Shown piece by piece: positions 22,401-31,276 of a stretch of DNA of 32,126 nt. This stretch comes from Nemertoderma westbladi (Eukaryota > Xenacoelomorpha > Nemertodermatida > Nemertodermatidae), in NCBI GenBank assembly GCA_032718475.1, contig JAUCBJ010002676.1:1-32126 (forward strand), in the 5' to 3' direction. Numbering within the stretch: position 1 is the first letter of the stretch; every line of letters starts with the position of its first letter. Under the pieces are notes generated by a model. That model did no database searches and was not told the DNA's origin. It saw only the letters and a list, made by a program, of their open reading frames with translations. Position numbers and translations under genes: made by a program.

Positions 22401-25400
22401 TTTCTTATTGGTTAGAGAAAGGCGTTGATTCTTATTGGTTAGTGAAAGGCGTTGATTCTTATTGGTTAGTGAAAGGCGTTGTTTCTTATTGGTTAGAGAA
22501 AGGCGTTGATTCTTATTGGTTAGTGAAAGGCGTTGATTCTTATTGGTTAGTGAAAGGCGTTGTTTCTTATTGGTTAGAGAAAGGCGTTGATTGTGAAAGG
22601 CGTTGTTTCTTATTGGTTAGAGAAAGGCGTTGATTCTTATTGGTTAGTGAAAGGCGTTGATTCTTATTGGTTAGTGAAAGGCGTTGATTCTTATTGGTTA
22701 GTGAAAGGCGTTGATTCTTATTTGTTAGTGAAAGGCGTTGATTCTTATTGGTTAGTGAAAGGCGTTGATTCTTATTGGTTAGTTAGTGAAAGGCGTTGAT
22801 TCTTATTGGTTAGTGAAAGGCGTTGATTCTTATTGGTTAGTGAAAGGCGTTGTTTCTTATTGGTTAGAGAAAGGCGTTGATTCTTATTGGTTAGTGAAAG
22901 GCGTTGATTCTTATTGGTTAGTGAAAGGCGTTGATTCTTATTGGTTAGTGAAAGGCGTTGTTTCTTATTGGTTAGAGAAAGGCGTTGATTCTTATTGGTT
23001 AGTGAAAGGCGTTGATTCTTATTGGTTAGTGAAAGGCGTTGATTCTTATTGGTTAGTGAAAGGCGTTGATTCTTATTGGTTAGTGAAAGGCGTTGTTTCT
23101 TATTGGTTAGAGAAAGGCGTTGATTCTTATTGGTTAGTGAAAGGCGTTGATTCTTATTGGTTAGTGAAAGGCGTTGATTCTTATTGGTTAGTGAAAGGCG
23201 TTGATTCTTATTGGTTAGTGAAAGGCGTTGTTTCTTATTGGTTAGAGAAAGGCGTTGATTCTTATTGGTTAGTGAAAGGCGTTGTTTCTTATTGGTTAGA
23301 GAAAGGCGTTGATTCTTATTGGTTAGTGAAAGGCGTTGATTCTTATTGGTTAGTGAAAGGCGTTGTTTCTTATTGGTTAGAGAAAGGCGTTGATTCTTAT
23401 TGGTTAGTGAAAGGCGTTGATTCTTATTGGTTAGTGAAAGGCGTTGATTCTTATTGGTTAGTGAAAGGCGTTGATTCTTATTGGTTAGTGAAAGGCGTTG
23501 ATTCTTATTGGTTAGTGAAAGGCGTTGATTCTTATTGGTTAGTGAAAGGCGTTGATTCTTATTGGTTAGTGAAAGGCGTTGATTCTTATTGGTTAGTGAA
23601 AGGCGTTGATTCTTATTGGTTAGTGAAAGGCGTTGATTCTTATTGGTTAGAGAAAGGCGTTGATTCTTATTGGTTAGTGAAAGGCGTTGATTCTTATTGG
23701 TTAGTGAAAGGCGTTGATTCTTATTGGTTAGTGAAAGGCGTTGTTTCTTATTGGTTAGAGAAAGGCGTTGATTCTTATTGGTTAGTGAAAGGCGTTGATT
23801 CTTATTGGTTAGTGAAAGGCGTTGTTTCTTATTGGTTAGAGAAAGGCGTTGATTCTTATTGGTTAGTGAAAGGCGTTGATTCTTATTGGTTAGTGAAAGG
23901 CGTTGTTTCTTATTGGTTAGAGAAAGGCGTTGATTCTTATTGGTTAGTGAAAGGCGTTGATTCTTATTGGTTAGTGAAAGGCGTTGATTCTTATTGGTTA
24001 GTGAAAGGCGTTGTTTCTTATTGGTTAGAGAAAGGCGTTGATTCTTATTGGTTAGTGAAAGGCGTTGATTCTTATTGGTTAGTGAAAGGCGTTGATTCTT
24101 ATTGGTTAGTGAAAGGCGTTGATTCTTATTGGTTAGTGAAAGGCGTTGATTCTTATTGGTTAGTTAGTGAAAGGCGTTGATTCTTATTGGTTAGTGAAAG
24201 GCGTTGATTCTTATTGGTTAGTGAAAGGCGTTGATTCTTATTGGTTAGTGCAAGGCGTTGATTCTTATTGGTTAGTGAAAGGCGTTGATTCTTATTGGTT
24301 AGTGAAAGGCGTTGATTCTTATTGGTTAGTGCAAGGCGTTGATTCTTATTGGTTAGAGAAAGGCGTTGATTCTTATTGGTTAGAGAAAGGCGTTGATTCT
24401 TATTGGTTAGTGAAAGGCGTTGATTCTTATTGGTTAGTGCAAGGCGTTGATTCTTATTGGTTAGTGAAAGGCGTTGATTCTTATTGGTTAGTGAAAGGCG
24501 TTGATTCTTATTGGTTAGAGAAAGGCGTTGATTCTTATTGGTTAGAGAAAGGCGTTGATTCTTATTGGTTAGTGCAAGGCGTTGATTCTTATTGGTTAGA
24601 GAAAAGCGTTGATTCTTATTATTTAGGTTTATTTAATAGCTTTGATTATTTGTTGGTTTTGTTATGTAGCTGTTTCTCATTATATCTTAGGGAGCCATCT
24701 GCGGGGTCTGCCTCCACCCAAGGTCTATCATCCAGACAGCGGTTCGACCCGCTGCCCCCAACCCCCGCTAACGATCGGGCACCGTGTCCGCTACCCACCG
24801 AGTCCCCAGAGCGGATTATCCCCGTCCAACAACAGTACAAACCACCCGGGATCGACTCCCCTAGGTAAGTCGAAGTAACTAATATACCCCTCATACTAAT
24901 AGTACCACCTCTCCTTAAATCGTTTTACCGAGAGCGAGCGCTAATCCTATACCAGAAGAATAACTTACGTTACGTTACGACTAAGAGTTAATAAGTATAT
25001 TGCAGAACATAGTTTTCCTATTATAATTTAATAATTTATAGTGTAACTACAGTACCGGTAGATAGATTTAACGCTGTCACGGCGTGGTAAAACATCCACT
25101 TTCCGAACACCATTCTGGCAGTTCCGTCCGGACGGGGGGGGGGGGGGGCTGTCGTTTCGTTATATGTTAAAAAAAGTTTTACTTAAAAATACATATTATT
25201 TTATAATAAATGTTTATTACAACGGTTAGAAATTTATGTTTTTACATTCCGTATATCGTACTACGGTACCTGAATCATCTGGTAGTCTAGTAGAAAATAG
25301 GCTGGGGGCGGAAATTTGGTACAACTGGGATTGTCTAATGTTTTAGGTTAGTAATTATGTCTACTGGACTGTAGTGGTGATGGTGTCAACTTTCCACTGC

Positions 25401-25986
25401 AGGGGGGGGGGGGGGGGGGGGTGGTGTCGTCGAAAGTTTTCAAAAGGTATCTTTTATGAAATCGCCAATAATAATTAATAGAAACTATATTCAGGAATAT
25501 TTTGTCCTTTAAAAGTCTCGCTCAGAGGAAACAGTGTGTGAAGCAAAGTTAACATTCTGGTGAGGGTGTGGGGGAGGTCATTCAATATGCTAGGCTTCTA
25601 TTGGGCTTATATTTGTATACGTTACCTTGACTACCTATAGAAATCGAGCCATGGAGAACCAACTTTGGTACGACCCCCGGCTGAAATCGGACGAAGCTAA
25701 ACTCAAACTAATTGGCGTTGGGGTTGAAGGCTGCTTCGTGGTCCGTCCCAACAGTCTGCGTCCCGGCATCGACTACTCCCTGTCTCTCTACTTCCGGGGC
25801 GGGGTCCACCATCTCATCATTGGACTCCGCGACGACGGCAGTTACGCCCTCGGCACCGTGAAGGACTTCGAACCCCGGTTCCCCACCGTCGCTGACCTCA
25901 TCGAGCACCACAAGGCCGTGGCCATCAACATCAATAAAGTGGGGGAGTTAACCCTGACGAAACATTTACAGAGAGGCATGCGATAA
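13212..25986 (+). CDS. SLP-76/BLNK-like SH2 adapter protein, four exons (400 aa)
   Basis: The coding model joins 13212-13412, 14066-14547, 24691-24864 and 25641-25986. Its 1203 nt make 400 residues plus TAA. Each junction has GT-AG ends and phases match: intron 1 is phase 0, and introns 2 and 3 are phase 2, giving split codons TG|G (Trp228) and AG|A (Arg286). Residues 1-67 carry an acidic WDSDFDDDEG stretch and the motifs YMPSEE (Y33) and YEVP (Y56). About 114-228 carry the SH3 ligand RPSKPPKP (R132, K135). 229-286 are proline-rich. 295-400 form the SH2 domain. This order matches LCP2/BLNK/CLNK cytosolic scaffolds, which are phosphorylated by Syk/Src-type kinases and recruit SH2 and SH3 partners. 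Human relatives are 428-533 aa, so this one is slightly short. No SAM domain is seen. A preceding exon cannot be excluded, though an in-frame TGA sits two codons before the ATG. Confidence 0.82.
13413..14065 (+). other. Intron 1 of SH2 adapter (653 bp)
   Basis: Bounded by GTTAGT at the donor and TATTCGCAG at the acceptor, phase 0. It contains three CGATCG-centred palindromes (13660-13738). Confidence 0.7.
13660..13738. repeat. Cluster of three ATATCCCGATCGGGATAT palindromes
   Basis: There is a perfect 18-bp palindrome at 13660-13677, the same 11-bp arms around a CTGC loop at 13682-13707, and a perfect 16-bp palindrome TATCCCGATCGGGATA at 13723-13738. All three sit in intron 1 of the adapter gene within 80 bp. 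Confidence 0.92.
14066..14547 (+). CDS. Exon 2 of SH2 adapter: basic/proline-rich linker with RxxK SH3 ligand
   Basis: The acceptor is ATTATTCGCAG at 14065. The exon encodes residues 68-227 plus two bases of codon 228. FEKRPSKPPKPF matches the R-x-x-K-P ligand that GADS/Grb2-type SH3 domains bind in SLP-76 and BLNK. The rest is Ser/Pro/Arg-rich and likely disordered. The donor CCATTG|GTTAGT is chosen because it alone keeps phase 2 with exon 3. The same donor-like word then recurs in the 27-bp array that begins here. If the intron is retained, the frame meets TAG at 14576. Confidence 0.8.
14950..19780 (+). repeat. Higher-order ~2.4-kb tandem duplication inside the 27-bp array
   Basis: Marker variants recur at a fixed distance. 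GTTTC at 15291 and 17683 and the TTGC variant at 15870 and 18262 are 2392 bp apart. The GGTTGGTG variant at 16661 and 19080, and the units starting 16368/18787 and 17105/19524, are 2419 bp apart. The difference is one 27-bp unit gained in the second copy. 2419 equals 85 units of 27 bp plus four of 31 bp. A smaller 737-bp shift (16368/17105, 18787/19524) is nested in it. The exact outer borders are approximate. Confidence 0.85.
20000..21610 (+). repeat. Sub-block of the array with 34-bp AGCTGAAA units
   Basis: Only in this block do units carry the 7-bp insertion GCTGAAA (for example near 20007, 20070, 20215, 20490, 20610, 20885, 20975, 21090, 21290, 21480 and 21597). Most follow an AAACGC variant unit. 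Spacings of roughly 55-285 bp indicate local duplication of multi-unit blocks. Confidence 0.85.
24247..24590 (+). repeat. 3'-terminal sub-block with TTAGTGCAAGG variant units
   Basis: The AAAGG to CAAGG change occurs at about 24250, 24331, 24439 and 24574 and nowhere else seen in the array. The variant has stayed local to the 3' end, as expected if exchange is less frequent near the array edges. Confidence 0.85.
24691..24864 (+). CDS. Exon 3 of SH2 adapter: proline-rich segment
   Basis: The acceptor is TTATATCTTAG (24690) and the donor CCTAG|GTAAGT, a strong match. It encodes residues 229-285 plus split codons at each end. It is rich in PxxP words (PLPPTP, PCPLPTESP) and has one tyrosine (Y277, QQYKPPG). 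Its phase-2 ends match exon 2's first donor and exon 4's acceptor, which supports the whole model. Confidence 0.78.
24865..25640 (+). other. Intron 3 of SH2 adapter with two long G runs
   Basis: Donor GTAAGT, acceptor CTACCTATAG. It holds a CCGTCCGGACGG palindrome (25125-25136) abutting 15 G's (25134-25148), and a 20-G run (25402-25421). On the transcript these are G-quadruplex-prone. Run lengths may not be exact. Confidence 0.75.
25641..25986 (+). CDS. Exon 4 of SH2 adapter: C-terminal SH2 domain
   Basis: It encodes residues 287-400 and ends TAA (25984-25986). The SH2 domain begins WYDPRLKSDEA (W295). The FLVR-type strand is GCFVVRPNS with the phosphate-binding Arg321. YSLSLYFRGGVHHLIIG covers the betaC-betaD region with paired histidines, and GSYALG and FPTVADLIEHHK give betaF and alphaB. 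The position at the extreme C-terminus and the YALG wording match the SLP-76/BLNK/CLNK SH2 subfamily. The domain should bind phosphotyrosine, as in the family where it contacts ADAP or HPK1. Confidence 0.9.
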
Positions 25987-27720
25987 TATAATTTAAATCT
26001 CTCAACGTTAGTCTTCTTCACACTAAATTTACAGTGCCATTACTAATTTATTTTATAGTGTTTGTGCCTTTATTCTTTGTACATCCTACACGGCCACTGA
26101 TGGATGTTAAATTCCCCCAACTTATTATTGTTTTAACGATATTATTCGAATCCAAATCAACATTATATCGCCAACATCGTTTTATCCTTTATTTAATAGA
26201 CTAAATCAACTGTGTGTTTAAATTTCACATCACGAATGAAATATTGTATTTTAAATTTCCTTTATTAGGGTGTCGTATAAACTTCATATATCTGGAATTG
26301 ACCGCTATAGATTATAATAATATGTTACAAAGGATAATATGTCAAATTTTGTGATTATAAGTTTAAAGTACAGTTAGTTAATTATTTCCTAAAAGTTGAT
26401 TAACCTGCTATAAAATAATTGATTTGCAATAATTAGGATTTAATTATATTAATTTATCATTCGTGTCGCCTGCCGGAAAATTGTGGTTAATCTAATGCAA
26501 AAGATTTCCTCTTATTATATTATTATGTAAAGATATTTGGTGCTACTCTGAGTAACATTCAAACGTATTGTTATGGTTTCTCTTGGGAGTAGCTGAGTAC
26601 CACACTGTTATGGGTTGGTTTGGTTATCCGTACATAAATGTGTTGCGCGCTGGTCTGTGCGGGATGTAGGCCTACTCACATGGCGCACGCTGGTCTGTGC
26701 GGGCTGTAGGCCTACTCACATGGCGCACGCTGGTCTGTGCGGGCTGTAGGCCTACTCACATGGCGCATGCAGGTCTGTGCGGGATGTAGGTCTATATTCA
26801 CATGGCGCACGCTGGTCTGTGCGGGATGTAGGCCTACTCACATGGCGCCCCACTCTGGTCTCTGCGTGATGTAGGTCTACATGCATGGCGCTCGCCGGCT
26901 GATTTTTACATCATCTCCCCTCGTTTCAGATTTTATTATGTATCATACTTCGTTATCTTTACTAATTGGTACTGAATTTCCTGTATTTCTTAAATGATAA
27001 TTCGTGAATCCTCTTCCTTCGACAATGTTTTCATAGGAGTTCAGAAGGGTAGAGATGTGTGGAATATTTTATTATTTTTTTATAACATGCAGTGCATACG
27101 GGAGGGACGCCTTCTACGAGACTTTTAGGAAATTTTGATTGTCGGTCGTGAAATTGATATAGTATTGAGGTGATAGAGTGGGTTGGCACGGTGATTTGGG
27201 ATTATCGTTGTATTGAATCATACGGAAATATGTATTGGGTTGTTTTTTGTTTTTGTTACATGATATATTACTGCATATAATACGTTCATAATAGTTACAT
27301 TTGTACTGTAATAATAGTTTGTATTCACGTATCGTTGTAATTTTTAGTCGAAACGGAATTCGTTATTGTCATAAATATCATTCAGTGTTATAGTTTTGTC
27401 TTTATTATCAGTAGCAATATACCTAAACTAGTTGTAGATAAATGTATACACGTCGGGTTCCACACGTAATAGTTACGCTTATTTTGTAATAATTGTTTTT
27501 AATTATTATATTTAATTTAATTAGTTACTGTTTATAATATATACTTTATTTTATGATTGTTTAAAGTAATTTTTAGTGTTCGCAATTATTACAGTATTTT
27601 AATCGTGCTCTGTAAATTGTGCTGCAGTAAGCCAAACGAGATAAAATATATTTTTTATTGTAATCGAATACATATATATTTTTAATTACAATTCATGGCA
27701 ATTCTTTCGAGTTGTAAAAA
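25987..27720 (+). other. 3' UTR / intergenic AT-rich sequence
   Basis: No coding frame is recognised. The adapter's 3' UTR must start here. No AATAAA was found in a convincing position close to the stop codon; one AATAAA lies at 27939-27944. A 40-bp minisatellite occupies 26641-26890. Confidence 0.5.
26641..26890 (+). repeat. 40-bp minisatellite, about six units
   Basis: Units recur every 40 bp (TGGTCTGTGC at 26651, 26691 and 26731, then slightly irregular). Each contains GTAGGCCTACTCACATGGCG and decays toward 26890. Most units carry the palindrome TAGGCCTA. Confidence 0.93.
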
Positions 27721-27869
27721 GTGCAAACTATACATTTGGGGTGCGATACGCGCTGGCTTTGGGTGAATCCCTTCCCGCACGTATCGCACACGTACGGCCG
27801 ATCACATGAGTGCGTTCGCCTGTGTGTCTTTAGGTTGCCTAGTCGAGAGAAACGTTTCTCACATCGTTG
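27721..27869 (-). pseudogene. C2H2 zinc-finger relic
   Basis: Minus-strand translation from 27869 reads RCEKRFSRLGNLKTHRRTH, then the linker SCDRPY and VCDTCGKGFTQSQRVSH. This is one finger lacking its first Cys in frame, a degenerate TGEKPY-type linker, and a second finger that loses its last His. In the adjacent frame EYCKMLC precedes it, so a one-base shift probably separates the missing Cys. No start, stop or flanking exon is seen. It is most likely a pseudogene fragment. A degraded exon is possible. Confidence 0.72.
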
Positions 27870-28096
27870 CAGAGCATTTTACAATATTCATAGTCCCTGT
27901 GCGTAAAAGTATTAGACAGCTGTATGAAATTTATAGTTAATAAAGTTTTTAAAAAAGTCCATAAATTGTCTGCGCCTCTTAGCGACGCAGTCAGTTGTTT
28001 TAAATTTAAAAACAGAGTCAAAACTCTCATTTTAAGCATAACTTTTTAGTCCATTTTATCTAGCATTATTTACCTAATATTAAAAAAAAAACAAGC

Positions 28097-28117
28097 TTGC
28101 CAGCCGCGAGCTGGCAA
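28097..28117. repeat. Perfect 8-bp stem hairpin
   Basis: TTGCCAGC, a 5-base CGCGA loop, then GCTGGCAA, just after a poly-A run (28082-28092) and 14 bp before a MITE. It could be the 3' end of another small element. Confidence 0.7.
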
Positions 28118-28132
28118 TAATGGACGGATCTA

Positions 28133-28585
28133 TGGCCCATGTGAAGAATACCAGACTTTCTGCCGTTATATTTCACTTTGCAGTTACCCCCATGTGAAGT
28201 ATACCAGGTTTTAACAAAAAAAAACAGGTTACAGAAGGGCTGAATCTAACCAAATCAATATACGAATTAGTACAACATGTAAAGGTTATAAGACAGAAAT
28301 AAGCGATAAGAATAAATATATCTTAATAAAGATGAATTTAAAAGAATAACAAATCTTCATATATAAAATTCCAATAAAAAGTCGTCCGAAAAGTGAAATC
28401 CGAAATGTGAAGTATTCTTCACATGGGCGTTATAACCTGTACATATACTAATTCGTTTATTGTTTTGGTTAGATTCAGCCCTTCTGTAACCTGTGTTTTT
28501 GGTGAAAACCTGGTATTCTTCACAGGGGGGTAACTGCAAAGTGAAATATAACGGCAGAAAGTATGGTATTCTTCACATGGGCCCA
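28133..28585. mobile_element. Hairpin MITE with ~155-bp inverted arms and TA target duplication
   Basis: The left arm (28133 to about 28290) is the reverse complement of the right arm (about 28430-28585) with few mismatches, around a ~140-bp loop. TA dinucleotides flank both ends (28131-28132 and 28586-28587), as in Tc1/mariner-type insertions. CCCATGTGAAGAATACCA recurs within each arm (28136, 28187 and matching right-arm sites, plus 28408-28430), so the arms are themselves internally repetitive. There is no coding capacity. Confidence 0.85.
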
Positions 28586-28860
28586 TAATTTTGATTGAGT
28601 GAATTCTATGAATATGATCGCTCATTCTAGGATTAATTTCACTATTGCTAGGTAACCAACAATTCCCTCACAACCAAAACCTTGCATATACACAACTAGG
28701 TCCGATAACGAACCTATCATCAAAGTTTCATCCAATTCCAGTTACATTCACATTTTCATTCACATAACAGTTACATTTCATACAATTCCAGTATTCTTGC
28801 ACATTAAGTGCAAGAAGTTGTGTGGACAAACAAACAAACAAACACACGTGAGAAATAAGG

Positions 28861-29279
28861 ACATCCATGATGGATCCGTCCAACATCCATGATGGATCCG
28901 TCCAACATCCATGATGGATCCGTCCAACATCCCCTGATGGATCCGTCCAACATCCATGATGGATCCGTCCAACATCCCCCTGATGGATCCGTCCAACATC
29001 CCCATGATGGATCCGTCCAACATCCATGATGGATCCGTCCAACATCCCCATGATGGATCCGTCCAACATCCATGATGGATCCGTCCAACATCCATGATGG
29101 ATCCGTCCAACATCCCCCTGATGGATCCATCCAACATCCCCATGATGGATCCGTCCAACATCCATGATGGATCCGTCCAACATCCATGATGGATCCATCC
29201 AACATCCCCATGATGGATCCGTCCAACACCCATGATGGATCCGTCCAACATCCACGATGGATCCGTCCAACATCCCCCT
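28861..29279. repeat. Left 22/24-bp BamHI-rich minisatellite
   Basis: Tandem units containing ATGATGGATCCGTCCAACAT, mostly 22 bp or, with an extra CC, 24 bp. Nearly every unit has a GGATCC site; two carry CCATCC in place of CCGTCC. The array stops at CATCCCCCTG, where the retroelement begins. Confidence 0.95.
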
Positions 29280-29284
29280 GTGTG

Positions 29285-30155
29285 TGTGACACCGCATCAT
29301 TTCAAGCCGTTAAAAAGGCTCTCTGTTCTCCGCCAATTCTAGCCAATTTCAACCCTGAACTGCCTGTAATACTTCAAACAGATGCTTCCCGTACCCGCGG
29401 ATTAGGTTTTGCCCTCCTCCAGAAATCCCTGGATGGCCATCTACTATTAATACAGTGTGGGTCAAGATTTGTATCGGAAACGGAGGCCAGGTATGCTATG
29501 GTCGAATTAGAACTGTTAGCTGTCACTTGGGCAGTGAATAAATGTCGTTTATATGTATTAGGTTTGCCACAATTTACATTAGTAGTTGATCATAAACCCT
29601 TGATATCATTGCTAAATGATAAAACCTTGGAGATGGTAGACAACCCTCGTCTCGTTCGACTTAAAGAACGTTTGATACCATATTCATTTACCGCAGTATG
29701 GAAGAGGGGAAGCGAACATTACATTCCGGATGCATTATCTCGTGCTCCCATTCAGGACCCGACTGCTGAAGACCAGATCTCTGAGGAAGATTTAACTGGC
29801 TTAATGTGTGCACGAATATGCATAAATGAAATGAGGGATAATTCAGATGAGATTGTCGACCCCATATTGAAGGACTTAAAGAATGTTGCAGATGATGACC
29901 CAGACCATAAACAGTTAATTAATTTCATTACAAACGGATTCCCAAAAACATTGTCAAATTTAACCACAGAACTCAGGAAATTTTGGAAAATTCGTGATGA
30001 TCTTCATCTGTCTGATGACAACGTTATCATGTACGGCTGTCGTTTGGTTATACCTCAGCTTAAACGCAAAGATATATTAATGTTTCCCCATGAATCGCAC
30101 CAGGGAATGGAGAGAACAAAGAGAAGGGCGCGCCAAACAGTCTATTGGCATAAAT
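29285..30155 (+). pseudogene. Ty3/gypsy pol: RNase H domain and start of integrase zinc-binding region
   Basis: The frame emerges from the minisatellite at about 29285. The RT is missing. The RNase H domain follows: ASFQAVKKALCSPPILANF, the catalytic Asp in QTDASRTRGLGF, Glu in YAMVELELLAVTWAV, Asp in VVDHKPLISLL, and the connecting SEHYIPDALSRAP. After a linker the integrase zinc-binding half reads FPHESHQGMERTKRRARQTVYW before the frame is lost near 30150. The motif style (ALCSPPxLANF, YIPDALSR) is that of Ty3/gypsy elements, perhaps the Mag group. It is a relic, inactive without RT, gag and protease. Confidence 0.88.
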
Positions 30156-31151
30156 GTAGATATTGTCAATCTTGTACAAGAATGTTCCCGCTGTCAGGAG
30201 CGCCGCCCATCCCTCCCCGCTGAACCAGAACTAACAGATCCACCTCCAACACGACCATTCCAGGAGGTTGCTGCTGATTTTTTCGAGTGTGCTGGAAAAC
30301 ACTTTCTGACATACGTGGACCGTTATTCTGGATGGCCAGATGTTGTTTCATTTGGTAAACGTTTTCCAACTACCTCATTACTAAAAACTGCCCTTCGTCG
30401 AATCTTTAGTTACACTGGGATCCCGGTAAAGTTGAGATCTGATGGTGGTTCCCAGTTTACTTCAAGTGAGTTTGAAAACTTTGCGCGTGATTGGAAATTC
30501 AACCATATTTTGAGTGCTCCCCGATATCCTCAGAGTAACGGACTTGCTGAGTCTGCAGTTAAAGTGATGTCTCATTTAGTTGCAACCTCAACATCCAATG
30601 GAAATTTGGACATTGATGAATTTCATAAGGGTCTTATCGAATATCGAAATACGCCGAGGGAACATGGTCAATCCCCGGCACAATTATTGTATGGTAGACC
30701 ACTTTGCTCATGTGTACCCACCCACCATTCTGCTTTTGATAGAAAGTGGAAAGAGATTAACATGAGTTTAGATGATAAAGAAACGTGTAATACCGAAGCG
30801 CAATATAGGTCTCAAAAGACACGTAATCTTAACCCATTAGATGTTGGCAATATTGTTTGGATTCAAGATAGACCTTCTAAACATTGGAAGCGATCTGGTA
30901 GGGTCGTTTCACGCAATGGCCGTAACTACACTATTAAGTTGCCAAGTGGTCGTGGTGTTTTATGGCGCAATAGACGTCACATTCGACGGAAGTGCGGCTA
31001 CAAGAATGAGAACTCAATGAACGCTAAGAAGAATATCACCTTCTCAAATACCGAGGAAATACAAGAGTTTAAAAGACAGGACACTCCTGACTCTATTAAT
31101 GGAAGTATTCTCAAACCGATATTGCGCCATAGCCCACGTATAAAGAAATGA
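30155..31151 (+). pseudogene. Ty3/gypsy integrase, frameshifted from RNase H
   Basis: After a one-base frame change the integrase continues with ECSRC (second half of the HHCC zinc finger) and QERRPSLPAEPELTDPPPTR. The catalytic core then has Asp in VAADFFECAG (codon at 30276), Asp in RSDGGSQF (30441) and Glu in GLAESAVK (30549), keeping the DD35E spacing. The C-terminal module VWIQDRPSKHW...NRRHIRR resembles the GPY/F domain. The stop is at 31149-31151. The core domain itself has no internal stop, which implies a fairly young insertion. The break between the zinc finger halves is either a mutation or, less likely, programmed. Confidence 0.87.
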
Positions 31152-31261
31152 TTTTTACATTATAAACTGAAAGCAAATCAATTTGAAAGGGAGATAGTGT
31201 ATGAGATATAACTGAAACTATAATAAGTAACCATTGTTAGTTAGGGTTAACTAATTATTTT

Positions 31262-31276
31262 AGAAAGGGGAGATGG
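31262..31276 (+). promoter_or_regulatory. Polypurine tract of the Ty3/gypsy element
   Basis: AGAAAGGGGAGATGG directly precedes TGTGATATG, the expected plus-strand priming site at the LTR edge. A similar GAAAGGGAGATAG lies at 31185-31197, possibly a second or decayed copy. Confidence 0.65.

Larger units (their letters stand above)
14537..24640 (+). repeat. ~10-kb minisatellite, about 370 units of 27 bp, filling intron 2
   Basis: The unit is 27 bp with the core TTATTGGTTAGTGAAAGGC and starts from a degenerate version of the exon 2 donor (14537-14562). It decays after 24610 into TTATTATTTAGG. Variants are GTTTC for GATTC, TTAGAGAAA for TTAGTGAAA, AAACGC for AAAGGC, TTAGTGCAAG near the 3' end, 31-bp units with an extra TTAG, and 34-bp units with an extra GCTGAAA. 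Because 27 is a multiple of 3, one frame stays open and reads GVDSYWLVK over and over; this is a by-product of unit length. Every unit carries an inverted CCAAT word and a GTTAG splice-donor-like word. Confidence 0.97.

Noticed and set aside
14537-24640. CRISPR-like array
   Set aside because: Direct head-to-tail units without spacers in a eukaryotic intron; it is a minisatellite.
14578-24868. Very long open frames reading GVDSYWLVK repeatedly (up to 590 codons) as a repeat protein
   Set aside because: The 27-bp unit is a multiple of three and lacks a stop in one frame, so openness is automatic. The frame changes at each 31- or 34-bp unit, differs from exon 2's frame, and starts only at GTG codons within units. 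The block sits inside an intron with matching splice phases.
28728-29300. Minus-strand frames reading MLDGSIMDVGRIHHG repeats (also 31247-32119)
   Set aside because: They are translations of the BamHI-rich minisatellite in several frames at once, with no independent coding evidence.
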